Assembly (NCBI RefSeq): GCF_003634935.1
Contig: NZ_RBXO01000001.1
Span: forward strand, 2,629,501 to 2,693,500
Reading direction: 5' to 3'
Length of the DNA: 64,000 nt
DNA from: Saccharothrix australiensis
Lineage (GTDB): Bacteria; Actinomycetota; Actinomycetes; Mycobacteriales; Pseudonocardiaceae
Below are positions 26,321 through 35,143 of the stretch, in pieces. A program made the translations under genes and the position numbers. The stretch's first letter is position 1, and the number at the start of each line of letters is the position of its first letter. The notes beneath the pieces are model-generated. The model did not search any database and was not told the origin of the DNA. It worked only from the letters and a program-made list of their open reading frames with translations.

Positions 26321-26513
26321 ATGTCAACTCCGCGATCGATCGCGCCCGCCACCCCGGCCACCACGAGCCACCGATGACGCGCCACTCACGCTCGTCCCGC
26401 GCCGCCGACAGGCCGGTCGCCCGCGCCGCCCGGCCGACCATGCCGCCGCCCGTCCGCCCGCGCTGCCGCTTGGCCGCGCCGCCCACCGCGACCCCGCCGC
26501 TACCTTGGGCCCC

Positions 26514-26950
26514 ATGCTGCTGACGTCGGCGACGATCGCGGCCGGTGTCGTCTACCTCGTCGCAGGTGTGCTCAGCCGCTGGGCGCAGCCGCAACGGCGA
26601 GCTGATGGTCGTCGTCGAACCGGCGGCCCTGCCGTGGTTCCTCATCGCGTACGCCGTCGTCAACGCCGCCGGCGGCGTCGTGTGCGGCCGGGCCTGGTTC
26701 GAGCACGCGGACGGGTTCGAGGTGTACTCGACGCTGCTGGGCACGCTGTCGCCGGTGCGGGGCGCACTACTTCTCCCTGCTGGTCGTGGAGGGCCGGCGG
26801 GCCGTCGGCCTGCTGCTCGGCGTCGTGGCGGCGCACGACCGGACCCTGCGGCTGCTGCCCCGGCAGCAGCACCTCACCGGCCAGGTGCCCCTGCTGGTGC
26901 TCATGGTGGGCTATACCGCAGGCGGCCTGGCGCTGCTCTTCGCGGGCTGA
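26514..26950 (+). pseudogene. Frameshifted remnant of a multi-TM membrane protein
   Basis: Three protein-like pieces lie in three successive frames: MLLTSATIAAGVVYLVAGVL from ATG 26514; then AALPWFLIAYAVVNAAGGVV and GRAWFEHADGFEVYSTLLGT; then HYFSLLVVEGRRAVGLLLGV and QVPLLVLMVGYTAGGLALLF to the stop at 26948-26950. Order and content recall the middle and C-terminal parts of a large actinobacterial membrane family often annotated as fenitrothion hydrolase (the FEVYSTL..LSP and C-terminal LTGQ..LLLVMV motifs, from memory). At least two frameshifts and a large internal deletion are needed. It is dead or decaying. Confidence 0.65.
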
Positions 26951-27209
26951 ACGCACCCGGCGGTGTGTCGCTACTCCTCGCACACCACGGGGTGCAGCGG
27001 TGTCGCCCGAGAGGGGGGTCGAAACCGCACTCAGGCGGACGAGTCGCGCCTCGCATCCGCCGATCGTGGTCCTCCTTCACCTGACGGATTGGTGTTCCGT
27101 CGCACACGGATGAACAACCTTGTTGTGGCTACAGCGCTCTCATTACCTTGGGAAATGCGATCAATTCGCGGATCTGTGGAATTTTCTCCCCTGTTTGTGA
27201 GAGGACCGC

Positions 27210-27968
27210 ATGAACATTTACGCCACAGGTCTGCTGTGGGTGGGCGGCGCGACCCTGATCGCCGCCGTGCTCGCGTACGTCATCCGCCGGTACGGCGGCC
27301 AGGAGGGGCGTGCGGCCAACAACGAGGCAGCGGGGCAGGTGTTCACGATCGTGGGCGGCCTCAACGCGGTCCTGGTGGCGTTCGTGCTGATCGCGCTGTT
27401 CGACCAGGTGGGCAAGGCGGGCGACTCGGCCTACCAGGAGGCGGACGGCCTGGTGGCGGCGACCTGGGCGGCCGACGCGCTGTCGCGGGAGGCGGGCGGC
27501 GAGGTGCGCGAGCTGTCCCGCGCCTACGCGACCACCGTGATCAACGACGAGTGGCCGGGCATGGCGGCGGGTGAGGACGTCGTGTCCGACGGCTGGGGGC
27601 AGCTCGACCGCATCCGCCAGGTGGTGGCCGCCGCGCCGGCCGACGACGAGTGGCAGGTCAGCCGCAAGACCGAGGCCGCGAACCAGCTCTGGCGGGTCTA
27701 CCAGGCCCGGCAGGCGCGCCTCGACGCCGCCGGCGGCAGCGTCAGCGCGGTGGTGTGGTTCGTGCTGGTGCTCGGGTCGGTGCTGACGGTCGGCCTGTCC
27801 CTGCTGTTCGGCGGTCCGCTCGTGCGCACGCAGGTCATCATCGTCGCCACGCTGGCCGCGACGATCACCCTGCTGCTGTACGCGACCTACCAGTTGCAGA
27901 ACCCGTACGGCGGCGGCGCGGAACTCGGGCCGGACGCCTTCCGATCGGCCGTCGAGCGGTTCGGATGA
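27210..27968 (+). CDS. DUF4239 (bestrophin-like) membrane protein
   Basis: A 252-residue membrane protein of the DUF4239 family. Two N-terminal TMs (ATGLLWVGGATLIAAVLAYV, FTIVGGLNAVLVAFVLIALF) are followed by a soluble helical stretch and two C-terminal TMs (SVSAVVWFVLVLGSVLTVGL, TQVIIVATLAATITLLLYAT). ATG 27210 has GAGAGGA 6 nt upstream. The ~110 bp before it is clearly less GC-rich than its surroundings and probably contains the promoter. Its stop overlaps the next gene's ATG by 4 nt, so the two are coupled. Bestrophin-like proteins can be ion channels; function here unproven. Confidence 0.82.
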   Translation: MNIYATGLLWVGGATLIAAVLAYVIRRYGGQEGRAANNEAAGQVFTIVGGLNAVLVAFVLIALFDQVGKAGDSAYQEADGLVAATWAADALSREAGGEVRELSRAYATTVINDEWPGMAAGEDVVSDGWGQLDRIRQVVAAAPADDEWQVSRKTEAANQLWRVYQARQARLDAAGGSVSAVVWFVLVLGSVLTVGLSLLFGGPLVRTQVIIVATLAATITLLLYATYQLQNPYGGGAELGPDAFRSAVERFG

Positions 27969-29257
27969 TCCTCGAGGCGCTCGCGCTGGCGGCCTGCTCG
28001 ACCATCCAGGTCGAGGCGGGCGGCCACGAGCCGTCGACGGTGTACCTGGTCGACCTGTCCACCGGCGCGGCGCGTCCGCTGGGCACGCTCGACGTGCGGC
28101 TCAACGCGATCGGCTACTCGGCGCCGCAGGGCCGCGCGTACGGCATCGACGCCGAGGGCCGGGTCGCGGCGCTCGACCGCGAGGGCAGGCAGGTGGACGT
28201 GCCGTCCCGGCCCTCGCCCGTGCTCCGGCACGCCACCGCGGGCGCGGTGGTGGACGAGCGGCTGGTCGTGCGGGTCGGCCACGCGCTGCTGTCGGTGGAC
28301 GTCGACCCGGACAGCGACCGGTACCTCCAGGTGGTGCACGAGACGTGGCTGCGGTCGCCGCTGGCGCTGACCGTGGACGACTTCGACGTCAACCCGGCCG
28401 ACGGGCTGCTGTACGGCGTGGCGACGTCCCCCTTCGGGCACGCGCGGGTGGTGACGCTGGACCCGGTCGACGGCCACGTGCGCGAGGTGCCCGCGGCGGG
28501 TCGGCTGCCGGGTGGGTCGGCGTACGGCGCGGTGGTGTTCGGGCGGGACGGCGCGCTCTACGCGACGAGCAACCGGGACGAGGGGCGGAGCAGGCTGCAC
28601 CGGGTCGCGCTGGACGGGTCGGGTGCGGTGGCGGAGATCGTGGCGCGGCCGGCGGTGCAGACCCTCGACGCGGGCGGCTGCCTGACGGTGCCGGACCCGC
28701 CCACGACGACCACGACACCTACGCCTACGCCGACACCGACTCCTACGCCGACGCCGACTCCTACGCCCACACCTACGCCCACGCCTACGCCGACACCGAC
28801 GCCCACACCGACACCGACGCCCACACCGACACCGACGCCCACGCCTCCGACGACGCGCACCGAGACCACGCTGCCGCCGACCACGACCACCGCGCCGCCC
28901 ACACTCGTCCCGCCGACGACGCGCACCTCGCCGCCGGGCGTCCCGCTGGTCCCGGTCGTCCCGCCGGGGCCGCCCCTCCTCCCGCCGGAGCCACCGCTCC
29001 CGGTGCCGGACGGGGCCACGCCGCCCGAGGAGCCGCCCGCCGAGGAGTCCCCCGCCGAGGAGCCACCGGCCGAGGAATCACCGGCCGAGACGCCGCCCGC
29101 GACCGAGAAGACCCGGCTGCGGCTGCCCGAGCCGCGCGCCGAGCAGGTCACCGACCTCCAGTTGAACGTCCGCGACCAGCGCCGCTGGGGCCTGGTGGCG
29201 ATCATCCTCATCCTGGCGGCGGGCGCACTGGCCCGCCAGGCCGCGCGCCGGCGCTGA
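27965..29257 (+). CDS. Beta-propeller-like protein with Thr-Pro stalk and C-terminal membrane anchor
   Basis: A 430-residue protein. The N-terminus (MILEALALAACSTIQVEAGG) could be a short signal/lipoprotein segment. Residues ~25-235 form a NHL/DUF6923-like repeat domain (TVYLVDLSTGAARPLGTLDV, AYGAVVFGRDGALYATSNRD). Then come an uninterrupted (Thr-Pro)n run of more than 20 repeats, a Thr/Pro/Val-rich stretch, an acidic PAEES/PAEEP repeat and a C-terminal TM with Arg tail (WGLVAIILILAAGALARQAA). It reads as an extracellular domain on a stiff, probably glycosylatable stalk held in the membrane. It is translationally coupled to the DUF4239 gene. Confidence 0.75.
   Translation: MILEALALAACSTIQVEAGGHEPSTVYLVDLSTGAARPLGTLDVRLNAIGYSAPQGRAYGIDAEGRVAALDREGRQVDVPSRPSPVLRHATAGAVVDERLVVRVGHALLSVDVDPDSDRYLQVVHETWLRSPLALTVDDFDVNPADGLLYGVATSPFGHARVVTLDPVDGHVREVPAAGRLPGGSAYGAVVFGRDGALYATSNRDEGRSRLHRVALDGSGAVAEIVARPAVQTLDAGGCLTVPDPPTTTTTPTPTPTPTPTPTPTPTPTPTPTPTPTPTPTPTPTPTPTPTPTPPTTRTETTLPPTTTTAPPTLVPPTTRTSPPGVPLVPVVPPGPPLLPPEPPLPVPDGATPPEEPPAEESPAEEPPAEESPAETPPATEKTRLRLPEPRAEQVTDLQLNVRDQRRWGLVAIILILAAGALARQAARRR
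28716..28848 (+). repeat. Thr-Pro coding microsatellite
   Basis: About 130 bp of alternating ACN-CCN codons built from 6-, 12- and 18-bp repeats (ACGCCTACGCCGACACCGAC and variants) encode the Thr-Pro stalk. Its reverse strand gives a long false Gly-Val ORF. Confidence 0.9.
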
Positions 29258-29465
29258 CGATCGGGTGGACCGCGACGCCGCACTCGTCGTGCCGTGGTGA
29301 GCTTCTTCGGCCGCCATCCAGCGCATGCCTGCCCCCCAGGTCCACGAGCGTCCACCGCAGCGCGCCGGTGTCGATCGAAAGTGCGACCTCCCGTGGCACC
29401 AACGGCCGACTCGGCGCGGTGGTGACGGGCCCTAGGTTCGTCCGGGGCTTTCACCGGAGGGGGAC

Positions 29466-30632
29466 ATGGGCGGTCGGATCACGGCCTTGGACGTGCTGCG
29501 CGGAGTGGCGATCCTGGGCACGCTGGGCACGAACATCTGGATCTTCACCGACCCGGCGGGGCCGGCCGGCTTCCTCGCCGGCGCGTCGGGGGCGGGCGAG
29601 GCGCTGCTGAGGATGGTCAGCAACGGCAAGTTCCTCGCGCTGCTGTCGATCATGTTCGGCATCGGGTTGGCGTTGCAGCACGACTCGGCGGTCCGGCGCG
29701 GGCAGCGCTGGCCCGGCTGGTACCTGTGGCGGTCGGCGCTGCTGCTGTTCGAGGGGATGCTGCACTTCACGCTCATCTTCGAGTTCGACGTGCTGATGTT
29801 CTACGCGCTGGTGTCGGTGCTGGTGGCGTTCCTCGTGGGGCGCGGCAGCCGGGTCGTGTGGGCGTGGCTGGCCGGCGCGGCGGTGGTGCACGTGGCGTTC
29901 GTGGCGCTGCTGACGGTGGGTCTGCTCGCGGGCGCCGCGTCGATCGACGGCGGCGGACTGGTGATCGACACGTCGAGCTGGCTCGCGCACGCCCGCTCGC
30001 GGCTGGACAACGTCGTGGCGCTGCGGGCCGAGGCGGTGTTCGTCCTGCCGCTGAGCACGGTGCTGTTCCTGGCGGGGGCGCGGCTGCTGCGGGCGGGCGC
30101 GTTGGAGGACTCCGAACGGGGGCGGCGCGTCCAGCGCCGGCTCATGGCGTGGGGCCTGGGGCTGGGGCTGCCGCTGAACGTGCTGACGACGCTGGCGGGC
30201 GGTGCGTGGTTCGCCGTCGACCGCTACCTGTGCGCTCCGCTGGTGGCGTTCGGGCTGCTCGGGGGGATCACCGCCCTGGTGCACCGGATGCGGGAGTCGG
30301 CGGGACCGCTGCGGCGTGGCGTGACGGCGGTCGGGCGGTCGGCGCTGACCTGCTACATCGCGCAGAACCTCATCGCGTCGGTGCTGTGCTACCGCTGGGG
30401 TTTCGACCTGGTGGGCCGGTTCGGGCACCTGGGCGTGCTGTTCACGGTCGCGATGTGGCTGGTGGTGTCGTCGCTGCTGGTGGTGGGCGCGTCGTGGTGG
30501 ATGAACCGCTTCCGACGCGGACCGGTGGAGGCCGTGTGGCACTGGGCCTACGTGGCGCCGCAGCGTTGGATTGGCCCTCCTGCTGTGTTGGATGTGCCCT
30601 CCTCTCGTCGGGCGGGCTCGGCCGCCGATTAG
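29466..30632 (+). CDS. DUF418 family membrane protein
   Basis: A 388-residue multi-TM protein. ITALDVLRGVAILGTLGTNI is the hallmark N-terminus of the DUF418/YeiB family; FLALLSIMFGIGLALQ, LLFEGMLHFTLIFEFDVLMF and ALTCYIAQNLIASVLCYRWG are family blocks, with about 9-10 TMs. Homologous sequence ends near EAVWHWAYVAPQRWIG; the last ~20 residues and the stop lie inside a 126-bp repeat that seems to have replaced the original 3' end. ATG 29466 follows GGAGGGGGAC. Proposed roles for the family are membrane transport; none is certain. Confidence 0.85.
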   Translation: MGGRITALDVLRGVAILGTLGTNIWIFTDPAGPAGFLAGASGAGEALLRMVSNGKFLALLSIMFGIGLALQHDSAVRRGQRWPGWYLWRSALLLFEGMLHFTLIFEFDVLMFYALVSVLVAFLVGRGSRVVWAWLAGAAVVHVAFVALLTVGLLAGAASIDGGGLVIDTSSWLAHARSRLDNVVALRAEAVFVLPLSTVLFLAGARLLRAGALEDSERGRRVQRRLMAWGLGLGLPLNVLTTLAGGAWFAVDRYLCAPLVAFGLLGGITALVHRMRESAGPLRRGVTAVGRSALTCYIAQNLIASVLCYRWGFDLVGRFGHLGVLFTVAMWLVVSSLLVVGASWWMNRFRRGPVEAVWHWAYVAPQRWIGPPAVLDVPSSRRAGSAAD

Positions 30633-30834
30633 TCGGCGGCTCGCGGGGCGGGTTTCGCCGATCGAAGAGCGTGATCGGCGAAACCCGCGCCACGAACCAC
30701 CGACGCGGCTGTGTTGGATGTGCCCTCCTCCCGTCGGGCGGCTCGGCCGCCTGGGAGTCGGCGGCTCGCGGGGCGTTTCTCGCCGATCGAAAAGCGTGAT
30801 CGACAAGAAACGCGCCACGAACCACCGACGCGGC
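30582..30834. repeat. Two tandem ~126-bp repeats each carrying a long hairpin
   Basis: Unit 1 (30582-30707) and unit 2 (30708-30834) share most bases, starting GCTGTGTTGGATGTGCCCTC and ending CACGAACCACCGACGCGGC. Unit 1 contains a perfect 16-bp stem (30648-30663 with 30673-30688, loop GAAGAGCGT). Unit 2 has the equivalent stem with two mismatches (30773-30788 with 30798-30813, loop GAAAAGCGT). The block ends the DUF418 ORF and fills the gap up to a G-rich AGGAGGGGG stretch (30850-30940). Confidence 0.85.
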
Positions 30835-30962
30835 CGAGCGGGCCGTGGGGGAGCAGGAGCGGGGAGCGGGCAGGAGGGGGAGGGGAGTAAGGAGGGGAGG
30901 GGAGTAGGAGGGGGAGGGGAGTAGGAGGGAGTGGGCGGGCGGGTGGAACGCTGTGCGACGAG

Positions 30963-31634
30963 GTGTTCCGCCCGGACGGAGGATGGCCGCGAGTCCTCGT
31001 TCCGGTGGAAAGTCGCCTGGTGCTCTCCAACGTGTTCCCTGCGTCGCCCAAAGGCCACCGCGACCCCCGGCTCGTCGCCCGCAAGATGACGCTCCTCCAG
31101 GCCCCGCACATGAAGCCGCTCACCGAGTTCGCCCGGCGCATCGCCGACGAGCGCAAGGTGGACGTCCCGCTGTTCGACCCGGCCAGCGGTGGTGTCAACG
31201 CGAAGGTCCTGCTGCTGCTGGAGTCGCCCGGACCCGCGTCGGCCAAGTCGGCCTCCGGCCTGATCTCACTCGACAACGACGACCAGACGGCCGTGAACGG
31301 CTTCACCGCGTTGAAGGAGGCCGGCCTGTCCCGGCAGGCGTGCCTGAACTGGAACATCGTCCCCTGGTACCTCAAGGGCCACTCGCCGACGCCGGCCGAG
31401 CTGCGCGCCGCCGTGCCCTATCTGGTGGAGCTGCTGCGCATCCTCAAGGACCTGAAGGCGGTCGTCGTCCTCGGCACGCCCGCCGGCACCGGCTGGAACC
31501 TGTCCGGCCGCGGCTACGGCCTCAAGGTGTTCAACGCGCCCCACCCGTCACCGCAGTCGATCAACCGCGACCGGGCCACGCGGTGGCCGCAACTGGTGGA
31601 GGCGTTCCGCCAGGCGGCGGCGGCCATCGCCTGA
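30963..31634 (+). CDS. Uracil-DNA glycosylase-like family protein
   Basis: A 223-residue protein of the uracil-DNA glycosylase superfamily as annotated in actinobacteria. The blocks VLLLLESPGPASAKSASGLI, LNWNIVPWYLKG, AVVVLGTPAGTGWN and FNAPHPSPQSINRD correspond in order to the nucleotide-pocket motif, the central NW-P motif and the HPSP motif. The typical catalytic Asp/His arrangement of family 1 UDG is not clear, so activity is uncertain. Start uncertain: GTG 30963 gives the longest plausible protein, and an internal ATG at 31086 (MTLLQAPHMKPL) is an alternative. Its neighbour is a DNA ligase, consistent with DNA repair. Confidence 0.7.
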   Translation: MFRPDGGWPRVLVPVESRLVLSNVFPASPKGHRDPRLVARKMTLLQAPHMKPLTEFARRIADERKVDVPLFDPASGGVNAKVLLLLESPGPASAKSASGLISLDNDDQTAVNGFTALKEAGLSRQACLNWNIVPWYLKGHSPTPAELRAAVPYLVELLRILKDLKAVVVLGTPAGTGWNLSGRGYGLKVFNAPHPSPQSINRDRATRWPQLVEAFRQAAAAIA

Positions 31635-31718
31635 GGTCGCCGCCCCACGGACAGGACGTGACCTGCATCGGGGCGGGAACGGCTCGTCGCGACCGCCCGC
31701 GCCGCTTCCGGCGGAGGT

Positions 31719-32813
31719 TCATCGCGGCCGTCGGCGGAACACCTCGGTCAGCTCGGCCGGCGGCACCTCTTCGAGCTGCGCGAAGGTGCACGACCCCGGC
31801 GCGCGGTCGGGGCGGAACCGGACCAGGCGGGCGGTGTGCCGGAACCGCATGGCCTGGACGTGCTCGTAGCGCACCTCGGCGACCAGCTCGGGGCGGAGCG
31901 GCTCCCAGGTCAGGGACTTCGCGGGCGCCCAGCGGCTCTGCCCGCCCCGCGCGCCGTCGTCGGCGCCCGCCCACTCGCGCCACGGGTGGCCGTCGAGGGC
32001 GTGCGCGCGCAGCGGCGCCAGCTCGGCCAGCAGCCCCTGCCGACGGTCCGCGCTGAAGCTGCTGGCCACGCCCACGTGGCGCAGCGCGCCCGCCTCGTCG
32101 TAGAGCCCGAGCATCAGCGAGCCGACACCCGCGCCGTCCTTGTGCCGGCGGAACCCGGCCACCACGCAGTCGGCCGTGCGCTCGTGCTTCACCTTCCACA
32201 TCACGCGCCGGTCCTGCTCGTAGGGCAGGTCCGTCCGCTTGGCCACGACCCCGTCGAACCCCGCGCCCTCGAACCGGGTGAACCAGTCCTGGGCCACGTC
32301 CGGGTCGTCCGTCGCCGGCGTCAGGTACAGGCCGGGCGTGTCGCGCAGCACGTGCGCCAGCAGGCGGCGGCGCTCCCCGAACGGCGCGGTGGTCAGGTCG
32401 CGGTCGCCGAGCGCGAGCAGGTCGAACGCGACGAACGCGGCCGGCGTCTCGGCGGCGAGCTTGCGCACGCGCGACGCCGCCGGGTGCAGGCGCAGCTGGA
32501 GCAGGTCGAAGCTGAGACCGGAGGGCGTCACGACGACGATCTCGCCGTCCACCACGCACCGCTCCGGCAGCCCCTCGGCCAGCAGCGCGGCGACCTCGGG
32601 GAAGTAGCGGGTGAGCGGCCGGTCGTTGCGGGAACCGAGTTCGACCTCGTCGCCGTCGCGGAACACCACGCAGCGGAAGCCGTCCCACTTCGGCTCGTAG
32701 ACCAGACCCGGCTCGCGCGGCACCTCCCGCACGGCCTTGGCCAGCATCGGCCGCACGGGCGGCAGCACGGGCAGGTCCACGCGGGGAGCGTAAGCCGGGT
32801 GCGGAGTTCTCAC
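31719..32813 (-). CDS. ATP-dependent DNA ligase (LigC-like)
   Basis: A 364-residue ligase. The adenylation motif I is EPKWDGFR with nucleophile K42; other motifs are GSRNDRPLTRYFP (Ia), VVDGEIVV (III), FVAFDLLAL (IIIa), FDGVVAKR (IV) and VMWKVKHERTADCVV (V). A C-terminal OB-fold (ADCVVAGFRRHKDGAGVGSL to the end) follows, with no extra polymerase or nuclease domains. This matches the small LigC type of actinobacteria, a backup repair ligase linked to base-excision or NHEJ pathways. Start ATG 32813 or GTG 32780 (VDLPVLPPVRPML); no ribosome site distinguishes them. Confidence 0.9.
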   Translation of the reverse strand: MRTPHPAYAPRVDLPVLPPVRPMLAKAVREVPREPGLVYEPKWDGFRCVVFRDGDEVELGSRNDRPLTRYFPEVAALLAEGLPERCVVDGEIVVVTPSGLSFDLLQLRLHPAASRVRKLAAETPAAFVAFDLLALGDRDLTTAPFGERRRLLAHVLRDTPGLYLTPATDDPDVAQDWFTRFEGAGFDGVVAKRTDLPYEQDRRVMWKVKHERTADCVVAGFRRHKDGAGVGSLMLGLYDEAGALRHVGVASSFSADRRQGLLAELAPLRAHALDGHPWREWAGADDGARGGQSRWAPAKSLTWEPLRPELVAEVRYEHVQAMRFRHTARLVRFRPDRAPGSCTFAQLEEVPPAELTEVFRRRPR

Positions 32814-32910
32814 CCGACTTGACGTCGCCCGCTATTGAGGACCGAAGTTGACCGCGATGCCGTTTAGGGTCGGTCCTGACCACGACAAACGACGACGAGA
32901 GCAGGCCACG

Positions 32911-33426
32911 ATGACCACCGCCACCGCCACCGCCTCGCAGCTGACCACCGAGCAGGCCGACCTGCTGGCCACGCTGGCCAACCACCGCCGCTTCCTCCGG
33001 TTCACCGCGGAGGGCCTGACCGACGAGCAGGCGTCCGCGACCCCGACCGCGAGCGCGCTGTGCGTCGGCGGCCTCATCAAGCACGTCCGCGACGTGGAGG
33101 AGGGCTGGATCAGGTTCGCCGTCGGCGGCGCGGAACTGATGGAGAGCGTCGAGGGCGACTGGGAGAACGGCTTCCGGATGGTGCCCGGCGAGACCCTGTC
33201 GGGCCTGCTCGCCGCCTACGAGGAGACCGCGCGCAAGACCGAGGAGATCGTCGCCGGCCTGGACATGGACACCGCGCACCCGCTGCCCGTCGCGCCGTGG
33301 TTCGAGCCGGGCGCGTCCTGGACCGTCCGGCGGGTCCTGCTGCACCTGATCGCGGAGACCTCGCAGCACGCGGGCCACGCCGACATCATCCGCGAGACGC
33401 TGGACGGCCAGAAGACGATGGGCTGA
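32911..33426 (+). CDS. DinB family protein (DUF664-like)
   Basis: A 171-residue four-helix DinB-fold protein. His residues in [37 protein letters not shown] and [17 protein letters not shown] are placed like the DinB metal site. Length and order are those of DUF664 proteins, some of which are bacillithiol/mycothiol-dependent transferases, so mycothiol use is a reasonable guess. ATG 32911 follows GAGAGCAGG. Despite its name the family is not the DinB polymerase. Confidence 0.85.
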   Translation: MTTATATASQLTTEQADLLATLANHRRFLRFTAEGLTDEQASATPTASALCVGGLIKHVRDVEEGWIRFAVGGAELMESVEGDWENGFRMVPGETLSGLLAAYEETARKTEEIVAGLDMDTAHPLPVAPWFEPGASWTVRRVLLHLIAETSQHAGHADIIRETLDGQKTMG

Positions 33427-33646
33427 CGCCCTCGCCCGCCAGGGGGCGCTCCCGGTCGCCGCCGGGCGGAGGTCCGCACGGCACCGTCCCCCGGCGACCG
33501 GCCGCCCCGGACCGTCGACGACCCTTTCCCGAGCCGTCGCCCGAACCGTCTCCTGGGCGGTGCCCGCGGCGGATTCCCAGCGCGCAGCGGCCCCGGAGGG
33601 GTACGTAGAGTGCGATCACGGGGATCGGCGTCCACAGGGAGCGGCA

Positions 33647-34651
33647 ATGGGGTTGAAGATCGGCTACAAGGCGTCCGCGGAGCAGTTCGGGCCGCGGGAC
33701 CTCGTGGAGTACGCCGTGCGCGCCGAGGAACTCGGACTGGACACCGTGACCGTGTCCGACCACTTCCTGCCCTGGCGGCACGAGGGCGGGCACGCCCCGT
33801 TCGCGCTCGCCTGGATGGCCGCCGTGGGTGAGCGCACGAGCCGGGTCCGCATCGGGACCAGCGTGCTGACGCCCACGTTCCGCTACAACCCGGCGGTGAT
33901 CGCGCAGGCGTTCGCCAGCATGGCGCTCCTGTACGAGGACCGGGTCTTCCTCGGCGTCGGCACCGGCGAGGCGCTCAACGAGATCGCCGTCTCGGGCCGC
34001 GAGTGGCCGGAGTTCAAGGAGCGCTTCGGCCGCCTGCGCGAGGCGGTCCGCCTCATCCGCGAGCTGTGGACCAGCGACAACGTCAACTTCTCCGGTGACT
34101 ACTACACCCTGGTGAACGCCAAGGTCTACGACCGGCCGCGCCGCCCGGTGCCGATTTACGTCGCGGCGGGCGGCCCGACCGCGGCGAAGTACGCGGGCCG
34201 CGCGGGCGACGGTTTCATCTGCACGTCCGGCAAGGGCATGGAGCTGTACACCGACCAGTTGCTGCCCGCCGTGGCCGCCGGCGCGGCGGCCGCCGACCGC
34301 GACCCGGCCGACGTGGACCGGATGATCGAGATCAAGCTCTCCTACGACCGCGACCCGGAGGCCGCGCTGGAGAACACCCGCTTCTGGGCGCCGCTGTCGC
34401 TCACGCCCGAGCAGAAGCACTCCGTGGACAGCGCCGAGGAGATGGAGCGGCTGGCCGACGAGCTGCCCATCGAGCAGGTGGCCAAGCGCTGGATCGTCGC
34501 GTCGGACCCGGAGTCGGCGGTGGCGCTGATCAAGCCCTACCTGGACGCCGGCCTGAACCACCTCGTGCTCCACGGTCCCGGCCACGACCAGGAGCGGTTC
34601 CTCACCCAGGTCACCGAGGACGTCGTCCCGCTGCTGCGCGCGCTGGGCTGA
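33647..34651 (+). CDS. fgd: F420-dependent glucose-6-phosphate dehydrogenase
   Basis: A 334-residue luciferase-like (LLM) TIM barrel that oxidises glucose-6-phosphate while reducing cofactor F420. The start [20 protein letters not shown], the loop [20 protein letters not shown] with the catalytic His39, VGTGEALNE with the active-site Glu, and [14 protein letters not shown] and [16 protein letters not shown] match mycobacterial FGD almost block for block, so this is more specific than a generic LLM oxidoreductase. ATG 33647 follows AGGGAG. FGD is the main source of reduced F420 in actinobacteria, implying F420-dependent enzymes elsewhere in the genome. Confidence 0.95.
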   Translation: MGLKIGYKASAEQFGPRDLVEYAVRAEELGLDTVTVSDHFLPWRHEGGHAPFALAWMAAVGERTSRVRIGTSVLTPTFRYNPAVIAQAFASMALLYEDRVFLGVGTGEALNEIAVSGREWPEFKERFGRLREAVRLIRELWTSDNVNFSGDYYTLVNAKVYDRPRRPVPIYVAAGGPTAAKYAGRAGDGFICTSGKGMELYTDQLLPAVAAGAAAADRDPADVDRMIEIKLSYDRDPEAALENTRFWAPLSLTPEQKHSVDSAEEMERLADELPIEQVAKRWIVASDPESAVALIKPYLDAGLNHLVLHGPGHDQERFLTQVTEDVVPLLRALG

Positions 34652-34671
34652 CACCGGCCATCGCGCCGGTG
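34652..34671. terminator. Short hairpin between convergent fgd and cupin genes
   Basis: CACCGG (34652-34657) with CCGGTG (34666-34671), 8-nt loop, directly after the fgd stop codon. Confidence 0.4.
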
Positions 34672-34678
34672 CGGTCGG

Positions 34679-35143
34679 TCAGAAGCGCGCGAACCGGCGG
34701 ATGAGCCCGGCGTGCGACGGGTACGCCGGGACCAGCTCGTCCGCCCTCGCGAACTCGACCACGTCGTCCGTGTACGGCGGCACCACGACCGTGCCGACCA
34801 GCGACCAGTCGCCCACCGGCGCGCTCGCCTGCCACACGCCGGGCTCCACCACGACCTGCGGGCGCTGGCCCGCCGCCAGGTCCGTCCCGAGCACCGGTTC
34901 CGCGACCGCGCCGTCGGGGTGCAGCAGCAGCATCCGCAGCGGCGCGCCCGCGTGGTGGGCGTAGACCTCCAGGTTGGTCAGCCGGTGCAGCCCGGAGAAC
35001 TCCGGCGCGCGCAGCAGGTAGTAGATGGCCGACGCCTCCGCCGACCGCCACGACTGCCCGAAGTGGCCGCCCTCCACCGGCAGCTCGGTCAGCCCCAGCA
35101 GCTCGACCACCTCGTCCGGCGTCGGTTCCCGCCCCCGTGTCAC
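34679..35143 (-). CDS. Cupin superfamily protein (DUF985/cupin_5)
   Basis: A 154-residue RmlC-like cupin of the DUF985 group. EGGHFGQSWRSAEASAIYYL, RLTNLEVYAHHAGAPLRMLL, VEPGVWQASAPVGDWSLVGT and VVPPYTDDVVEFARADEL are the typical blocks, including the W..S/A.Y.L motif and His pair. GTG 35143 overlaps the diguanylate cyclase stop by 4 nt (GTGA), so the two genes are coupled. Members bind small metabolites; catalysis is uncertain. The coupling to a c-di-GMP enzyme is unusual and may only reflect gene packing. Confidence 0.85.
   Translation of the reverse strand: MTRGREPTPDEVVELLGLTELPVEGGHFGQSWRSAEASAIYYLLRAPEFSGLHRLTNLEVYAHHAGAPLRMLLLHPDGAVAEPVLGTDLAAGQRPQVVVEPGVWQASAPVGDWSLVGTVVVPPYTDDVVEFARADELVPAYPSHAGLIRRFARF

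Noticed and set aside
28716-28848. Possible CRISPR-like or tandem-repeat array
   Set aside because: Repeats are short codon-level units inside one ORF with no spacers; a coding microsatellite.
28558-29454. Minus-strand ORF with long Gly-Val repeats
   Set aside because: It is the complement of the Thr-Pro microsatellite of the surface protein; the repeats are explained by the other strand.
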